64,000 nucleotides of DNA from Prevotellaceae bacterium (GCA_031266015.1 JAISBU010000008.1:1-64000); one strand, 5' to 3'. Counted from the stretch's first letter, positions 26,734 to 34,962 are shown. The notes: generated from the sequence alone by a model not told the origin. A program made the numbers and translations.

Positions 26734-26797
26734 TTTACAGGAGCAAGGACAACTTCAGCCTTTGTTCTTTTATTCCTTTGTTCTTTTGTTCCTTATT
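26734..26797 (+). repeat. Left arm of 64-bp perfect inverted repeat
   Basis: Contains TTTACAGGAGCAAGGACAAC and continues into TTGTTCTTTTATTCC to CCTTATT. It is exactly complementary to 27481-27544. Confidence 0.9.
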
Positions 26798-26798
26798 C

Positions 26799-27016
26799 TT
26801 TGTTCCTCCAAAAGGTTCCTCCACGCGCCCGCTCGTACCTCGCGGGCTTGGTCGGAATGACGGCGCCTTTTGAAGGAGGGGGGTGTTTGGCGACGGCGCA
26901 GCCGCCGCAAAACACTTTTTTCCCCCACGCCGCCCCGTCATTCCGAGTGAAGCGTAGCGGAACCGAGGAACCTCCGTCCCCCGTCATTGCGACCCCCTCG
27001 GCTTCGCTCGGGGCAG
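26799..27016 (+). repeat. 217-bp direct repeat, copy 1
   Basis: Runs from TTTGTTCCTCCAAAAGG to CTTCGCTCGGGGCAG and is nearly identical to 27088-27304, with a few substitutions and small indels (for example CGCGCCCGC versus CGTGCCCGC). Contains GGCGCAGCCGCCGC and GGTCGGAATGACGG palindromic segments. Confidence 0.9.
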
Positions 27017-27087
27017 CCTTTATTCCTTTGTTCCTTATTTACAGGAGCAAGGACAACAGGAGCAAGGACAACTTCAGCCTTTGTTCC

Positions 27088-27304
27088 TTTGTTCCTCCAA
27101 AAGGTTCCTCCACGTGCCCGCTCGTACCTCGCGGGCTTGGTCGGAATGACGGCGCCTTTTGAAGGAGGGGGGGGTTGGCGACGGCGCAGCCGCCGCCAAA
27201 CACTTTTTTCCCCCACGCCGCCCCGTCATTCCGAGTGAAGCGTAGCGGAACCGAGGAACCTCCGTCCCCCGTCATTGCGACCCTCCTCGCTTCGCTCGGG
27301 GCAG
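27088..27304 (+). repeat. 217-bp direct repeat, copy 2
   Basis: Second copy of 26799-27016, ending in CTTCGCTCGGGGCAG and continuing into GCTCCGCGCAGCGGAGGAGC, itself a palindromic segment. Confidence 0.9.
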
Positions 27305-27346
27305 GCTCCGCGCAGCGGAGGAGCCTGTTGCCATGGCGGGCGTTTT

Positions 27347-27480
27347 TGTAGCTAGGCTAAACAATGTACATAGCTTAGCCTAAACAATGCCCATAGCTTA
27401 AGCTGAACAATGTACATAGCTTAGCCTAAACAATGCCCATAGCTTAGGCTGAACAATGCCCATTGTTTAGCCTAGCTACA
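27347..27480. repeat. 23-bp tandem array bounded by inverted ends
   Basis: Five 23-bp units occupy 27361-27475, alternating between a form with ACAATGTACATAGCTTAGCC and a form with ACAATGCCCATAGCTTARGC. The block is bracketed by TGTAGCTAGGCTAAACAATG (27347-27366) and its exact reverse complement (27461-27480). One unit type also occurs inside the dispersed repeat at 22009-22031. Confidence 0.85.
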
Positions 27481-27544
27481 AATAAGGAACAAAAGAACAA
27501 AGGAATAAAAGAACAAAGGCTGAAGTTGTCCTTGCTCCTGTAAA
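27481..27544 (-). repeat. Right arm of 64-bp perfect inverted repeat
   Basis: Exact reverse complement of 26734-26797, lying about 40 bp downstream of the MFP stop codon on the minus strand and so inside the efflux operon transcript. Confidence 0.9.
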
Positions 27545-27584
27545 AATCGTAATTCATAGCTGATAAATAATGGTTCATAAGCGG

Positions 27585-28664
27585 TCAATCGGTCAGCTGT
27601 AAATGGGTTAGCGCTACCGGCAGGTCGGTGCGCATTTGCAGTATGCCGGAGGTAATGAGGGTGTCGCCTGCGGCCAGTCCGCTTACAATCTGTATTTCGG
27701 ACTCGGTGCGTATGCCGGTGGATACCGGTACCGGGTGGGCCTTGCCGCCCTTGTACAGGTACACCTTGGCGCCGTTCATTTCCGGTATCAGGGCCTCGCT
27801 GGGTATGGCTATGGCGTTGCTGAACATCTTGATTTGCAGCTCTACGGTAACGTACCTGCCGGGCATGAGCTCCTCGTTGGCGTTGGGGTATATGGCGCGT
27901 ACGGTGAGCGTACGGGTTTTGCTGTCGACCTGCGGCTCTACAGCGTATACCTTTGCGGTAAAGGGCTTGCTGTATCCGTCAACGCGGAACAGCACAGGGG
28001 CGCCGGCCTGTACCACGCCTGCGTAGCGCTCGGGTATGGAGAAGTCTACTTTAAGGGGCGTTATTTTTACCATTTGGGTAACGGGCGTTCCGGGCGAAAC
28101 AAAGGCGCCCTCGCTGGTGTAGCGCAGGCCTATGATGCCGTCGAAGGGGGCGCGGATGCTGCTCTTTTCAATCTTGGCTTCAAGCTGGGCAATGTCTGCC
28201 TTGAGCACCTGCAGCTCGGTGAGGGACTGCTCGTAGCTCTCCTGGCTAATGGCCTCACGGCGCAGCAGGGCCCGCTGGCGCATCTCGCGGTCTTCGGCCA
28301 GCTTGTGCTGCACGTTGAGCTTGTCGAGCTGGGCCTGCAGCTCGTTGTCGTTGATTTTGGCAATGAGGGCGCCCTTCTGCGCCTTTTGCCCTTCGCGAAT
28401 GTTGAGCTCAATGATTCTTCCGGAAGATTCAAAGGACAGCTCCACCGCTTCGTCTGCCATGAGCGTACCGGCGCTGTTTATGTACTCCACGATGGGCTTG
28501 CTCGAGACCAGCAGGGCGTTTACCGGCAGCAGCTTGCGTGCCTGCCTGGGGGCCTCTGTGGGGGGAGTGTCCGGCAGCTTGCCGGGCTTTAGAAAGCTGT
28601 ACAGCAGCATACCCACCACTATAAGGAGGATTACTAAAGCCGTACGGCGAATGTTCTTTTTCAT
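27585..28664 (-). CDS. RND membrane fusion protein (HlyD/AcrA family)
   Basis: A 359-residue periplasmic adaptor. Residues 8-26 (ALVILLIVVGMLLYSFLKP) form a membrane anchor. The biotinyl-lipoyl-like half-motifs are EAVELSFESSGRIIELNIREGQKAQKGALIAKI and IRAPFDGIIGLRYTSEGAFVSPGTPV, separated by a helical hairpin (about residues 105-165). The beta-barrel and membrane-proximal domains follow (VDFSIPERYAGVVQAGAP; MPGRYVTVELQIK). It links the pump at 23567-26629 to the TolC-like protein. Gene order MFP, pump, TolC on the minus strand is standard, but the MFP-pump gap of 955 bp is abnormal and filled with repeats. Confidence 0.93.
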   Translation of the reverse strand: MKKNIRRTALVILLIVVGMLLYSFLKPGKLPDTPPTEAPRQARKLLPVNALLVSSKPIVEYINSAGTLMADEAVELSFESSGRIIELNIREGQKAQKGALIAKINDNELQAQLDKLNVQHKLAEDREMRQRALLRREAISQESYEQSLTELQVLKADIAQLEAKIEKSSIRAPFDGIIGLRYTSEGAFVSPGTPVTQMVKITPLKVDFSIPERYAGVVQAGAPVLFRVDGYSKPFTAKVYAVEPQVDSKTRTLTVRAIYPNANEELMPGRYVTVELQIKMFSNAIAIPSEALIPEMNGAKVYLYKGGKAHPVPVSTGIRTESEIQIVSGLAAGDTLITSGILQMRTDLPVALTHLQLTD

Positions 28665-28853
28665 TAGGCAGACCTTAATTTGTGTGTGAACAGAATCAAA
28701 ATGAGACGCAAGTTACTAAAAATAAGGGGTAACATTACGTTCCCGCTTGCTTAAAAAGAATTAAAAAGCCGTTGTCCGGTGCTGTTCTGCTTCTGTAATG
28801 AAAGGTTGGAGGCCAAATTGTAGCGTAAATGTGCGTGTTTGCGCAAAAATGCT

Positions 28854-28861
28854 TACTTTTG
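28854..28861 (+). promoter_or_regulatory. -7 promoter box for the DUF5606 gene
   Basis: TACTTTTG matches TAnnTTTG exactly, 58 bp before the ATG at 28920. A TTTG lies 12 bases upstream, closer than the usual 19-21, so the -33 element is doubtful. Confidence 0.45.
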
Positions 28862-28919
28862 TAAAACAGTTGTGCTGCCCCTGGCAGCAAAGTAGAACCA
28901 TCAATACAGAATTAGCCGT

Positions 28920-29489
28920 ATGGATTTAAAGGAGATTTTGGCCATAGCCGGTCAGCCGGGCCTGTACCAGTTTATTTCGCAGGGTAGGAATGGTATTATT
29001 GTAGAGTCCCTTGTGGATAAGAAGCGCAGCAGCGTGCCCGCTGCCGCTAAGGTGAGCAGCATGAGCGATATTGCCGTGTTTACCGAGGCTGAGGAAAAGC
29101 CTTTACATGAGGTGCTGCAGGCTATTAAGGATAAGCAAAACGCCGGTCCGGCCATTGATGTAAAGGAGTCAACGGAAGATGACCTGCGTAAGTTCTTTGC
29201 AGAGGTGCTCCCCACCTATGATAAAGAGCGCGTGTACCTGTCGGATGTAAAGAAGATTATATCGTGGTACAACATCCTGCAAAAGAACAGCATGATGGAC
29301 TTTGAGGTGAAGGAGGAAGAGGCAGCGGAAGAGGCAAAGGCTGAAGGAGAGGCGGTAGCGGAAAAGCCCGCTAAGGCAACCAAGGCTGCTGCTCCCCGTA
29401 AGGCCGCTGCTGCCAAGCCCGTTGCTCAAAAAGCCACCTCCAAGGCTGCGGGACAGGGCAAGATTTCTGCCCCCCGTAAGGCTCAGTAG
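28920..29489 (+). CDS. DUF5606 protein with a Lys/Ala-rich histone-like tail
   Basis: A 189-residue protein. Residues 1-125 match the conserved Bacteroidota DUF5606 domain as I recall it: MDLKEILAIAGQPGLYQFIS, then GRNGIIVESLVDKKRSSVPA, SSMSDIAVFTEAEEKPLHEV and LPTYDKERVYLSDVKKIISWYN. An acidic stretch follows (EVKEEEAAEEAKAEGEA), then a basic Ala/Lys/Pro tail of about 45 residues (KATKAAAPRKAAAAKPVAQK) like histone H1 C-terminal tails. Function is unknown; the tail suggests contact with nucleic acid or another polyanion. It is a single gene bounded by a -7 box upstream and a strong terminator downstream. Confidence 0.8.
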   Translation: MDLKEILAIAGQPGLYQFISQGRNGIIVESLVDKKRSSVPAAAKVSSMSDIAVFTEAEEKPLHEVLQAIKDKQNAGPAIDVKESTEDDLRKFFAEVLPTYDKERVYLSDVKKIISWYNILQKNSMMDFEVKEEEAAEEAKAEGEAVAEKPAKATKAAAPRKAAAAKPVAQKATSKAAGQGKISAPRKAQ

Positions 29490-29513
29490 TAATTTGCACA
29501 CCTTACTATACAG

Positions 29514-29553
29514 GCGCCCCGATAGCTGTTTATCGGGGCGCATTGCTTTTTTT
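29514..29553 (+). terminator. Rho-independent terminator after the DUF5606 gene
   Basis: An 11-bp perfect stem (GCGCCCCGATA and TATCGGGGCGC) with a 6-nt loop (GCTGTT) is followed by ATTGCTTTTTTT. Confidence 0.9.
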
Positions 29554-29612
29554 GTATGGCAGCCTCTGCATGGTCTTTATACTGCGGCGAAGGGCTTGGG
29601 GTAAGAGCAAGC

Positions 29613-30548
29613 TTACCTTGAGGAGGCGTACGTGCGGATATTCTCGGCTATCTTGTCAACCAACCGCCTGCGGGCCTCTACGCTTGCCCAGCCAATGTGC
29701 GGGGTCATTATCAGCTTTTCCTTGTTGTTGATGTGCAGCAGCGGGTTGTCGGTATGTATAGGTTCATTTACGAATACGTCCAGGGCTGCACCTGCAATAA
29801 GGTTTTCGTTAAGCGCTCTGGCCAGGTCGGGCTCATTAACGATTCTTCCACGCCCAATATTCACCAAATAGGCGGATGGCTTCATCAGCTGCAGCTGCGG
29901 GTAGGCTATCAGGTTGTTGGTGCTATCGTTAAGCGGAGCATGTATGCTGATAACATCGGACGTTTGCAGCAGCTCATTTAGCGAAAGCGAGGGGTAGGCT
30001 GCCGAATGATTTTTTCCTGTAGTGGAGTAGTATGCCACCTGCGCTCCAAAGGCTTCGGCAATGCCGGCTACGCGCTTGCCTATGTTGCCCATGCCAATAA
30101 TGCCCAGCTGCTTTCCGCTGAGCTCAAAGAAGGCGTGGCCGTGGTGGGTAAACATGGCAGCATGCGCATAATTTCCACTTTTTACAAATGAGTCCAGGTA
30201 GCAGATGTTATGCATGAGCGGCAGCAGCAGGGCAAATGTAACCTGCGCTACGCTGGCGGTGGAGTAGTTGGCTACGTTTTTTACCAGGATGTTTTTTGCC
30301 GCTGCGTACTCCAAATCCACGTTATTCATCCCTGTAGCCGCAATGCAGATAAGGCGCAGCTTAGGGAGCGCATCCATTACCTCTTTTGACATGCGAACCT
30401 TATTGCAGATAATGACTTCTGCCTTTTTGCAGCGCTCTATGGCTTGGGCGTTGGCAGTATTGTCGTACACGGTGAGGGCGCCCAGCGCTTCAATGGGGGC
30501 AAGGCTCACAGCGCCCATAGTGGCGTGGTCAAGGAATACAATGTTCAT
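29613..30548 (-). CDS. D-2-hydroxyacid dehydrogenase (glycerate dehydrogenase-like)
   Basis: A 311-residue NAD-dependent dehydrogenase of the D-isomer-specific 2-hydroxyacid family. It has the nucleotide-binding motif LGIIGMGNIGKRVAGIAEAFG and the catalytic triad context: Arg in VNIGRGRIVNE, Glu in LDVFVNEPI and His in MTPHIGWAS. The conserved NVANYSTASVAQVTFALLL is also present. Close relatives are annotated as glycerate or hydroxypyruvate reductases (HprA); substrate cannot be assigned from motifs alone. The gene starts inside the end of mazG (4-bp overlap), so both are on one transcript. Confidence 0.92.
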   Translation of the reverse strand: MNIVFLDHATMGAVSLAPIEALGALTVYDNTANAQAIERCKKAEVIICNKVRMSKEVMDALPKLRLICIAATGMNNVDLEYAAAKNILVKNVANYSTASVAQVTFALLLPLMHNICYLDSFVKSGNYAHAAMFTHHGHAFFELSGKQLGIIGMGNIGKRVAGIAEAFGAQVAYYSTTGKNHSAAYPSLSLNELLQTSDVISIHAPLNDSTNNLIAYPQLQLMKPSAYLVNIGRGRIVNEPDLARALNENLIAGAALDVFVNEPIHTDNPLLHINNKEKLIMTPHIGWASVEARRRLVDKIAENIRTYASSR

Positions 30549-31333
30549 TTCTTTTCTCCTTTTTCAGCGGCTTTGGCTTCTTCCCAAATCCCGTTCATTT
30601 CAGCTAAGGTCATTTCTGTGAGTGGACGACCTTGCTTGATGGTCTTCTGCTCCAAGTATCCGAAGCGTGAAATGAATTTTTTGTTTGTGCGCTCCAGTGC
30701 GGTTTCCGGATCTATTTTATAAAGCCGTGCCGCATTGACAATAGAGAAAAGCAGGTCGCCAAATTCGGCCTCCATGTTGTCCTTATTCATGCTGTCAATT
30801 TCTTGTTGCAGCTCGGCTAACTCCTCGTGCACCTTATCCCACACCTGCTCGCGTTTTTCCCAGTCAAATCCTACTGCACGCGCTTTGCTTTGTACACGCT
30901 GCGCTTTAATGAGGGCCGGTAACGTTTTGGGTACGCCGGACAGCACGGTTTTGTTTCCGTCTTTCTCGGTTAGCTTCAGCTGCTCCCAGCTTTTTATTAC
31001 CTCTCCGGCGTTGGCCGCCTCTGCATCGCCAAATACATGGGGATGGCGGTATACCAGCTTATCGCACAGCCCATCTATCACTCCTTTCATGTCAAAGGCT
31101 TTTTGCTCGGCGGCTATTTTTGCGTAAAAAACAATGTGAAGCAACAAATCTCCCAGCTCTTTACGTATGCCGCTTAAGTCTTTATCCAGTATGGCATCGC
31201 TAAGCTCGTAGGTTTCTTCAATAGTAAGCGGGCGAATGCTCTCCGGCGTTTGCTCTTTATCCCACGGGCACTTTTCCCGCAGCTCGTCCATTATGGTTAG
31301 CAGCCGCTCAAATGATTGTAAGGTTGAATCCAT
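30545..31333 (-). CDS. mazG: Nucleoside triphosphate pyrophosphohydrolase MazG
   Basis: A 262-residue MazG with two MazG folds. The first has LREKCPWDKEQTPESIRPLTIEETYELSDAI with the metal-binding EExxE-type motif and KELGDLLLHIVFYAKIA; the second has LAELQQEIDSMNKDNMEAEFGDLLFSIVNAARLYKIDPETAL. The enzyme hydrolyses non-canonical or surplus NTPs to NMP and pyrophosphate. Length matches E. coli MazG (263). It is the upstream gene of a two-gene unit with the dehydrogenase. Confidence 0.96.
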   Translation of the reverse strand: MDSTLQSFERLLTIMDELREKCPWDKEQTPESIRPLTIEETYELSDAILDKDLSGIRKELGDLLLHIVFYAKIAAEQKAFDMKGVIDGLCDKLVYRHPHVFGDAEAANAGEVIKSWEQLKLTEKDGNKTVLSGVPKTLPALIKAQRVQSKARAVGFDWEKREQVWDKVHEELAELQQEIDSMNKDNMEAEFGDLLFSIVNAARLYKIDPETALERTNKKFISRFGYLEQKTIKQGRPLTEMTLAEMNGIWEEAKAAEKGEKK

Positions 31334-31397
31334 TGTAATATTTTGAATTATAGGTAAATACGAAGTATTGCACGCCCGGTGTTGTTAACAAAAATTA

Positions 31398-32201
31398 TTA
31401 GGCTCTGGCTTCGGGAGCCGCGTCAAACTTTACCATTATGCTACTTTGGTCTTTACTTAACCGGTATAGCTTGCGGGCATTTCCACGGCAACATGCCACC
31501 TCCAGCAAATTTTGCCCGTTGAAGAATGCAACGGGACTACCATCGGGAACATCAGTGTACGTGCTGTATAGCCGAGGTACTTTATACGCCATGCTGTTGA
31601 TGTAGATCTTACCGTTGCGTCCTTTTGCCGCCTCGTCGAACAATGGCTTGGTGATGTTGGTGATGGTGTTTCCGTAGCTGTCAAAATGTAGTATCTGCCC
31701 AACTATGCTATTGGGTTGTATGGTGGGTATTTTAGCCAGTAATTTTTTTGGCTGCAGGGGGAGGCCAAGCGCACCGATTTCATTCTTTTGGCAGATGTGC
31801 TGTACAATACGGGCAATGGCTGCATTATTTGGCGGCGTACTTTGCACGCTGATAACCGCATCAAAAGAAGGGGCAAGCAAGCTGAGGTAGCCGTTATTTA
31901 CCCAAATGAAAAAATGCCCGTTAACCTTTGCCGCTACCAATGGCTGCTCCTCCGTGACGTTGGCTTCTACACCTACGAAGTGAACGCTTCCTATTGGAAA
32001 ACTTTGGTATACAGCGCTTACGGTGAATGCTGCCGTTTGAGGATCATACGCCGCAACATAGTGGGTAATGTCCACAATCTTAACGTCCGGACATTGTCCC
32101 AGTATGCAACCCTTTAGCGAGGCCACGTAGTGATCGCTGGTTCCCCAATCGGTGGTAAGGGTTAGAATTGGCATAAATTCGGTATTGGCAACGGTTTTCA
32201 T
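31398..32201 (-). CDS. SAM hydroxide adenosyltransferase (SAM hydrolase, DUF62)
   Basis: A 267-residue protein of the fluorinase-like DUF62 family. It begins with the signature ILTLTTDWGTSDHYVASLKG, followed by VKIVDITHYVAAYDPQTAAF and FVGVEANV. The C-terminal beta-barrel domain includes GQILHFDSYGNTITNIT, VPRLYSTYTDVPDGSPVAFFNGQNLLEVAC. The family converts S-adenosylmethionine and water to adenosine and methionine; the Asp-Arg-His set of the family is not fully traceable by eye. Length is normal. It is a single gene, divergent from htrA. Confidence 0.9.
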   Translation of the reverse strand: MKTVANTEFMPILTLTTDWGTSDHYVASLKGCILGQCPDVKIVDITHYVAAYDPQTAAFTVSAVYQSFPIGSVHFVGVEANVTEEQPLVAAKVNGHFFIWVNNGYLSLLAPSFDAVISVQSTPPNNAAIARIVQHICQKNEIGALGLPLQPKKLLAKIPTIQPNSIVGQILHFDSYGNTITNITKPLFDEAAKGRNGKIYINSMAYKVPRLYSTYTDVPDGSPVAFFNGQNLLEVACCRGNARKLYRLSKDQSSIMVKFDAAPEARA

Positions 32202-32287
32202 ACAAAATTACTTCAAACTTAGCTTGATATCAGCTAAGAAACCTCAATTATCTGACAAAAAAACAGGTGTAAGGTTAAGACATATTA

Positions 32288-32303
32288 AGGCACGATTGTT
32301 GCA
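32288..32303 (+). promoter_or_regulatory. Sigma-54-type promoter upstream of htrA
   Basis: AGGCACGATTGTTGCA fits the RpoN consensus TGGCACG-N4-TTGCW with only the first base different; GG at 32289-32290 and GC at 32301-32302 are separated by exactly 10 bases. The predicted start is about 75 bp before the htrA ATG. The site is almost identical to the one at 52828-52843. Confidence 0.5.
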
Positions 32304-32388
32304 GCATGTAGTTGTACGTTAGACATTTGTAACGGATATGAAACAATTTGTAAAACTTTACGTATAATCAAAACCGGAGGATATAGTT

Positions 32389-33840
32389 ATGAGGTTAAAG
32401 AAAAGCAATATTGGCGCTGTAGCTGTAGCTGCCATAGTTGGTGGCGCTGCTGCGTTGGCGGTAACGTTATTTATTCAGAAAGAAAAGGATGTTGTTGTTA
32501 TTGGCGGGCAAAGTAATGTGCCGGTACACTACACAAATTCAGGAGAGCAAGGTGGTGCGGTAGATTTGACATTCGCAGCGGAGCAAAGCGTTCATGCGGT
32601 GGTTCACGTGAAAGTCAGCTACTCCAGGTATGTGCAAAATGCACCGGAGAGCTTTTATGATTTCTTTTTTGGTACGCCGCAATATCGTCAAGAGCGCACA
32701 CCAAGCATGGGAGCCGGATCCGGTGTAATTATTTCGCAGGATGGCTACATTGTAACCAACAATCATGTGATAGACAGGGCTGAGGATATACAAGTTACGC
32801 TTAATGATAAGCGTACGCTGTTGGCCAAAGTGGTGGGAACCGATCCTGGAACGGATATTGCCGTACTTAAGGTAGCGGAAAAAGATTTACCCTTTATCAA
32901 CTTCGGTAGCTCAGGCAATTTACGTTTAGGAGAGTGGGTGCTGGCAGTAGGCAATCCGCTAAATCTTACCTCTACAGTAACGGCAGGTATTGTGAGCGCT
33001 AAAGCCCGAAACATAAATCTGCTATCGGAGAACTTTAAGATAGAGTCGTTTATACAGACCGATGCTGCTGTAAATCCGGGTAATAGCGGTGGAGCATTGG
33101 TAAATATTCGCGGAGAGTTGGTCGGTATTAATACCGCAATTGCTTCTACAACAGGTTCTTTTACCGGATACTCGTTTGCTGTACCATCCGTAATTGTGCA
33201 AAAGGTTGCGGCAGATATTATAGAGCATGGAGTTGTGCAGCGCGCTGTGTTGGGCGTTTCGCTTATGGAGCTGACTTCAGAGGTGGCTAAGGAGCTTGAT
33301 ATTAAAGATGTGGCGGGCGTATTTGTTGCAGATGCAATTGAAGGCGGAGCCGCAAAGAAGGCGGGCATTATCAGGGGTGATGTGATTATTGCGGTTAATG
33401 ATGTAAGGGTAAATAGCGTTGCTGAATTGCAGGAGCAGATCAGCAGATTCAGACCGAATGATCAAATTACGCTAATGGTTAATAAAGATAATAAAACCCG
33501 TTATGTAAACGTTGTTCTAAGAAATAAAGACGGCGGTACGGATGTTGTAAAGAAGATCGTTATAAATTCCGGAAAGCTACTGGGTGCAGAATTACAGCCG
33601 ATGAGCGACCAGCTGAAAAAAGCGCTGCGTATTCACGGTGGCATGCAGGTCCGCAAGTTGAGCCAAGGCAAGCTGCAACAGCAAGGAGTGAAGGAGGGAT
33701 ATATTATTCTGCGTGTGAATCGAGCTCTGATAAATAGCGTAGAGGATATAGAAAAGGCCATTGGAAATAAGAGCAATGAAGCAATTTTTGTGGAAGGTAT
33801 TTATCCGAATGGTATGAGAGCGTACTACGCTTTTGAGTAA
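32389..33840 (+). CDS. htrA: Periplasmic serine protease/chaperone HtrA (DegP/DegQ)
   Basis: A 483-residue trypsin-fold protease. An N-terminal membrane or signal helix (residues 9-29, GAVAVAAIVGGAAALAVTLF) leads into the protease domain with His126 (TNNHVID), Asp156 (GTDIAVLK) and Ser233 (NPGNSGGALVN). Two PDZ domains follow, at about residues 270-365 (VLGVSLMELTSEVAK... GGAAKKAGIIRGDVI) and 390-483 (LGAELQPMS... GVKEGYIILRVNRALI). It degrades or refolds misfolded envelope proteins. A GGAGG sequence lies 11 bases before the ATG and a sigma-54-like promoter upstream. rpoD follows 30 bp downstream on the same strand. Confidence 0.96.
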   Translation: MRLKKSNIGAVAVAAIVGGAAALAVTLFIQKEKDVVVIGGQSNVPVHYTNSGEQGGAVDLTFAAEQSVHAVVHVKVSYSRYVQNAPESFYDFFFGTPQYRQERTPSMGAGSGVIISQDGYIVTNNHVIDRAEDIQVTLNDKRTLLAKVVGTDPGTDIAVLKVAEKDLPFINFGSSGNLRLGEWVLAVGNPLNLTSTVTAGIVSAKARNINLLSENFKIESFIQTDAAVNPGNSGGALVNIRGELVGINTAIASTTGSFTGYSFAVPSVIVQKVAADIIEHGVVQRAVLGVSLMELTSEVAKELDIKDVAGVFVADAIEGGAAKKAGIIRGDVIIAVNDVRVNSVAELQEQISRFRPNDQITLMVNKDNKTRYVNVVLRNKDGGTDVVKKIVINSGKLLGAELQPMSDQLKKALRIHGGMQVRKLSQGKLQQQGVKEGYIILRVNRALINSVEDIEKAIGNKSNEAIFVEGIYPNGMRAYYAFE

Positions 33841-33870
33841 ATTCTGAGAAAATAAACCCAAACGTTTATA

Positions 33871-34731
33871 ATGAGACAGCTTAAAATTACAAAGTCGATT
33901 ACTAATCGCGAGAGCGCCTCGTTGGATAAGTATTTGCAGGAGATAGGTCGGGAGGAGCTTATCACGGTGGAGGAAGAGGTAGAGCTGGCGCAGCGTATCA
34001 AAAAAGGCGACCAAAAAGCTTTGGAGAAGCTAACTCGTGCTAACCTTCGCTTTGTGGTGTCGGTGGCCAAGCAATATCAAAACCAAGGCCTCAGCTTACC
34101 GGACTTGATTAACGAAGGTAACCTTGGTCTTATAAAGGCAGCAGAGAAGTTTGATGAAACTCGTGGCTTCAAGTTTATCTCCTATGCGGTATGGTGGATT
34201 CGTCAATCTATTCTTCAGGCATTGGCAGAACAGTCACGTATTGTGCGCTTGCCGTTGAATCAGGTTGGATCACTTAATAAGATAAATAAGGCGCTTGCCA
34301 AATTTGAGCAGGAGAACGAACGTACGCCATCTGCGGTAGAGCTGGCTGCTATTTTGGATATTCCGAAGGAAAAAGTTGCCGATACCCTTAAGGTTTCCGG
34401 TCGCCATGTATCTGTTGACGCTCCTTTTGTTGATGGTGAAGATAATAGCCTGTTGGATGTATTGGTAAACAATGACTCCCCCAGCGCAGATAGAGGCTTG
34501 ATTAACGAATCGCTTTCAAAGGAAATTGACCGTGCGCTGTCGACCCTTACCGAACGTGAGCGTGATATTGTGAAATACGTGTTTGGCATTGGAACTCAGG
34601 AAATGACCCTTGAGGAAATTGGTGAGAAATTCGGCCTTACTCGTGAGCGTGTTCGTCAGATTAAAGAGAAGGCAATCCGTCGCTTGCGCCACAACTCACG
34701 TAGCAAGCTGTTGAAATCTTATTTGGGATAA
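33871..34731 (+). CDS. rpoD: Primary sigma factor RpoD (SigA), short Bacteroidota form
   Basis: A 286-residue sigma-70 lacking the large N-terminal region 1.1, as is normal in Bacteroidota. Region 1.2 is [31 protein letters not shown]; region 2 contains [61 protein letters not shown]; region 3 spans [17 protein letters not shown] to about residue 210; region 4 has [16 protein letters not shown] and the helix-turn-helix [22 protein letters not shown]. It recognises the TTTG/TAnnTTTG promoters seen in this window. A strong terminator follows. Confidence 0.97.
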   Translation: MRQLKITKSITNRESASLDKYLQEIGREELITVEEEVELAQRIKKGDQKALEKLTRANLRFVVSVAKQYQNQGLSLPDLINEGNLGLIKAAEKFDETRGFKFISYAVWWIRQSILQALAEQSRIVRLPLNQVGSLNKINKALAKFEQENERTPSAVELAAILDIPKEKVADTLKVSGRHVSVDAPFVDGEDNSLLDVLVNNDSPSADRGLINESLSKEIDRALSTLTERERDIVKYVFGIGTQEMTLEEIGEKFGLTRERVRQIKEKAIRRLRHNSRSKLLKSYLG

Positions 34732-34744
34732 AATTATTTTTGAT

Positions 34745-34795
34745 AAACAGCCAAAAGCGGCAAAGTAAATACTACTTCGCCGCTTTTGGCTGTTT
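34745..34795. terminator. Strong hairpin terminator after rpoD
   Basis: A 17-bp perfect stem: AAACAGCCAAAAGCGGC (34745-34761) pairs with GCCGCTTTTGGCTGTTT (34779-34795), with a 17-nt loop. The right arm ends in TTT, then CCCC, and the left arm supplies A-runs, so it may work in both directions. Confidence 0.85.
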
Positions 34796-34962
34796 CCCCT
34801 TATGGAAAAAATTACACCGCTACTGCGGCTAGTCTTTTCCTAATGTTTTGCTTTGCGTAAGTAATAGTATTTTTAGAAGAAATCACGTACTTTTCAAGCT
34901 CCCATCTGAAACTTTCGAGGGCATTTTCTATTCTTTTTATAAATGAGAAGTGTTTTCTCTCG

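Larger units (their letters stand above)
26653..27584. repeat. Nested repeat cluster inside the efflux operon
   Basis: A 64-bp perfect inverted repeat (26734-26797 and 27481-27544) flanks two direct copies of a ~217-bp segment (26799-27016 and 27088-27304) and a 23-bp tandem array (27361-27475). A further partial copy of the GGAGCAAGGACAACTTCAGC text lies at 26678-26700, and another at 27061-27080. The direct copies contain REP-like palindromes (GTCATTCCGAGTGAAGCG, GGTTCCTCCACG). No transposase or coding frame is visible. Open frames here are repeat-derived. Confidence 0.85.

Noticed and set aside
26653-27275. Open frames on both strands in the efflux-operon repeats
   Set aside because: They follow the 217-bp direct repeat, encode low-complexity Arg/Pro/Gly peptides and have no start context.
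27361-27475. CRISPR array
   Set aside because: The 23-bp units are contiguous without spacers.
32214-32221. TAAGTTTG (minus strand) as a promoter box for the SAM hydrolase gene
   Set aside because: Exact TAnnTTTG match, but it would leave a leader of only about six nucleotides; the real promoter is probably elsewhere.
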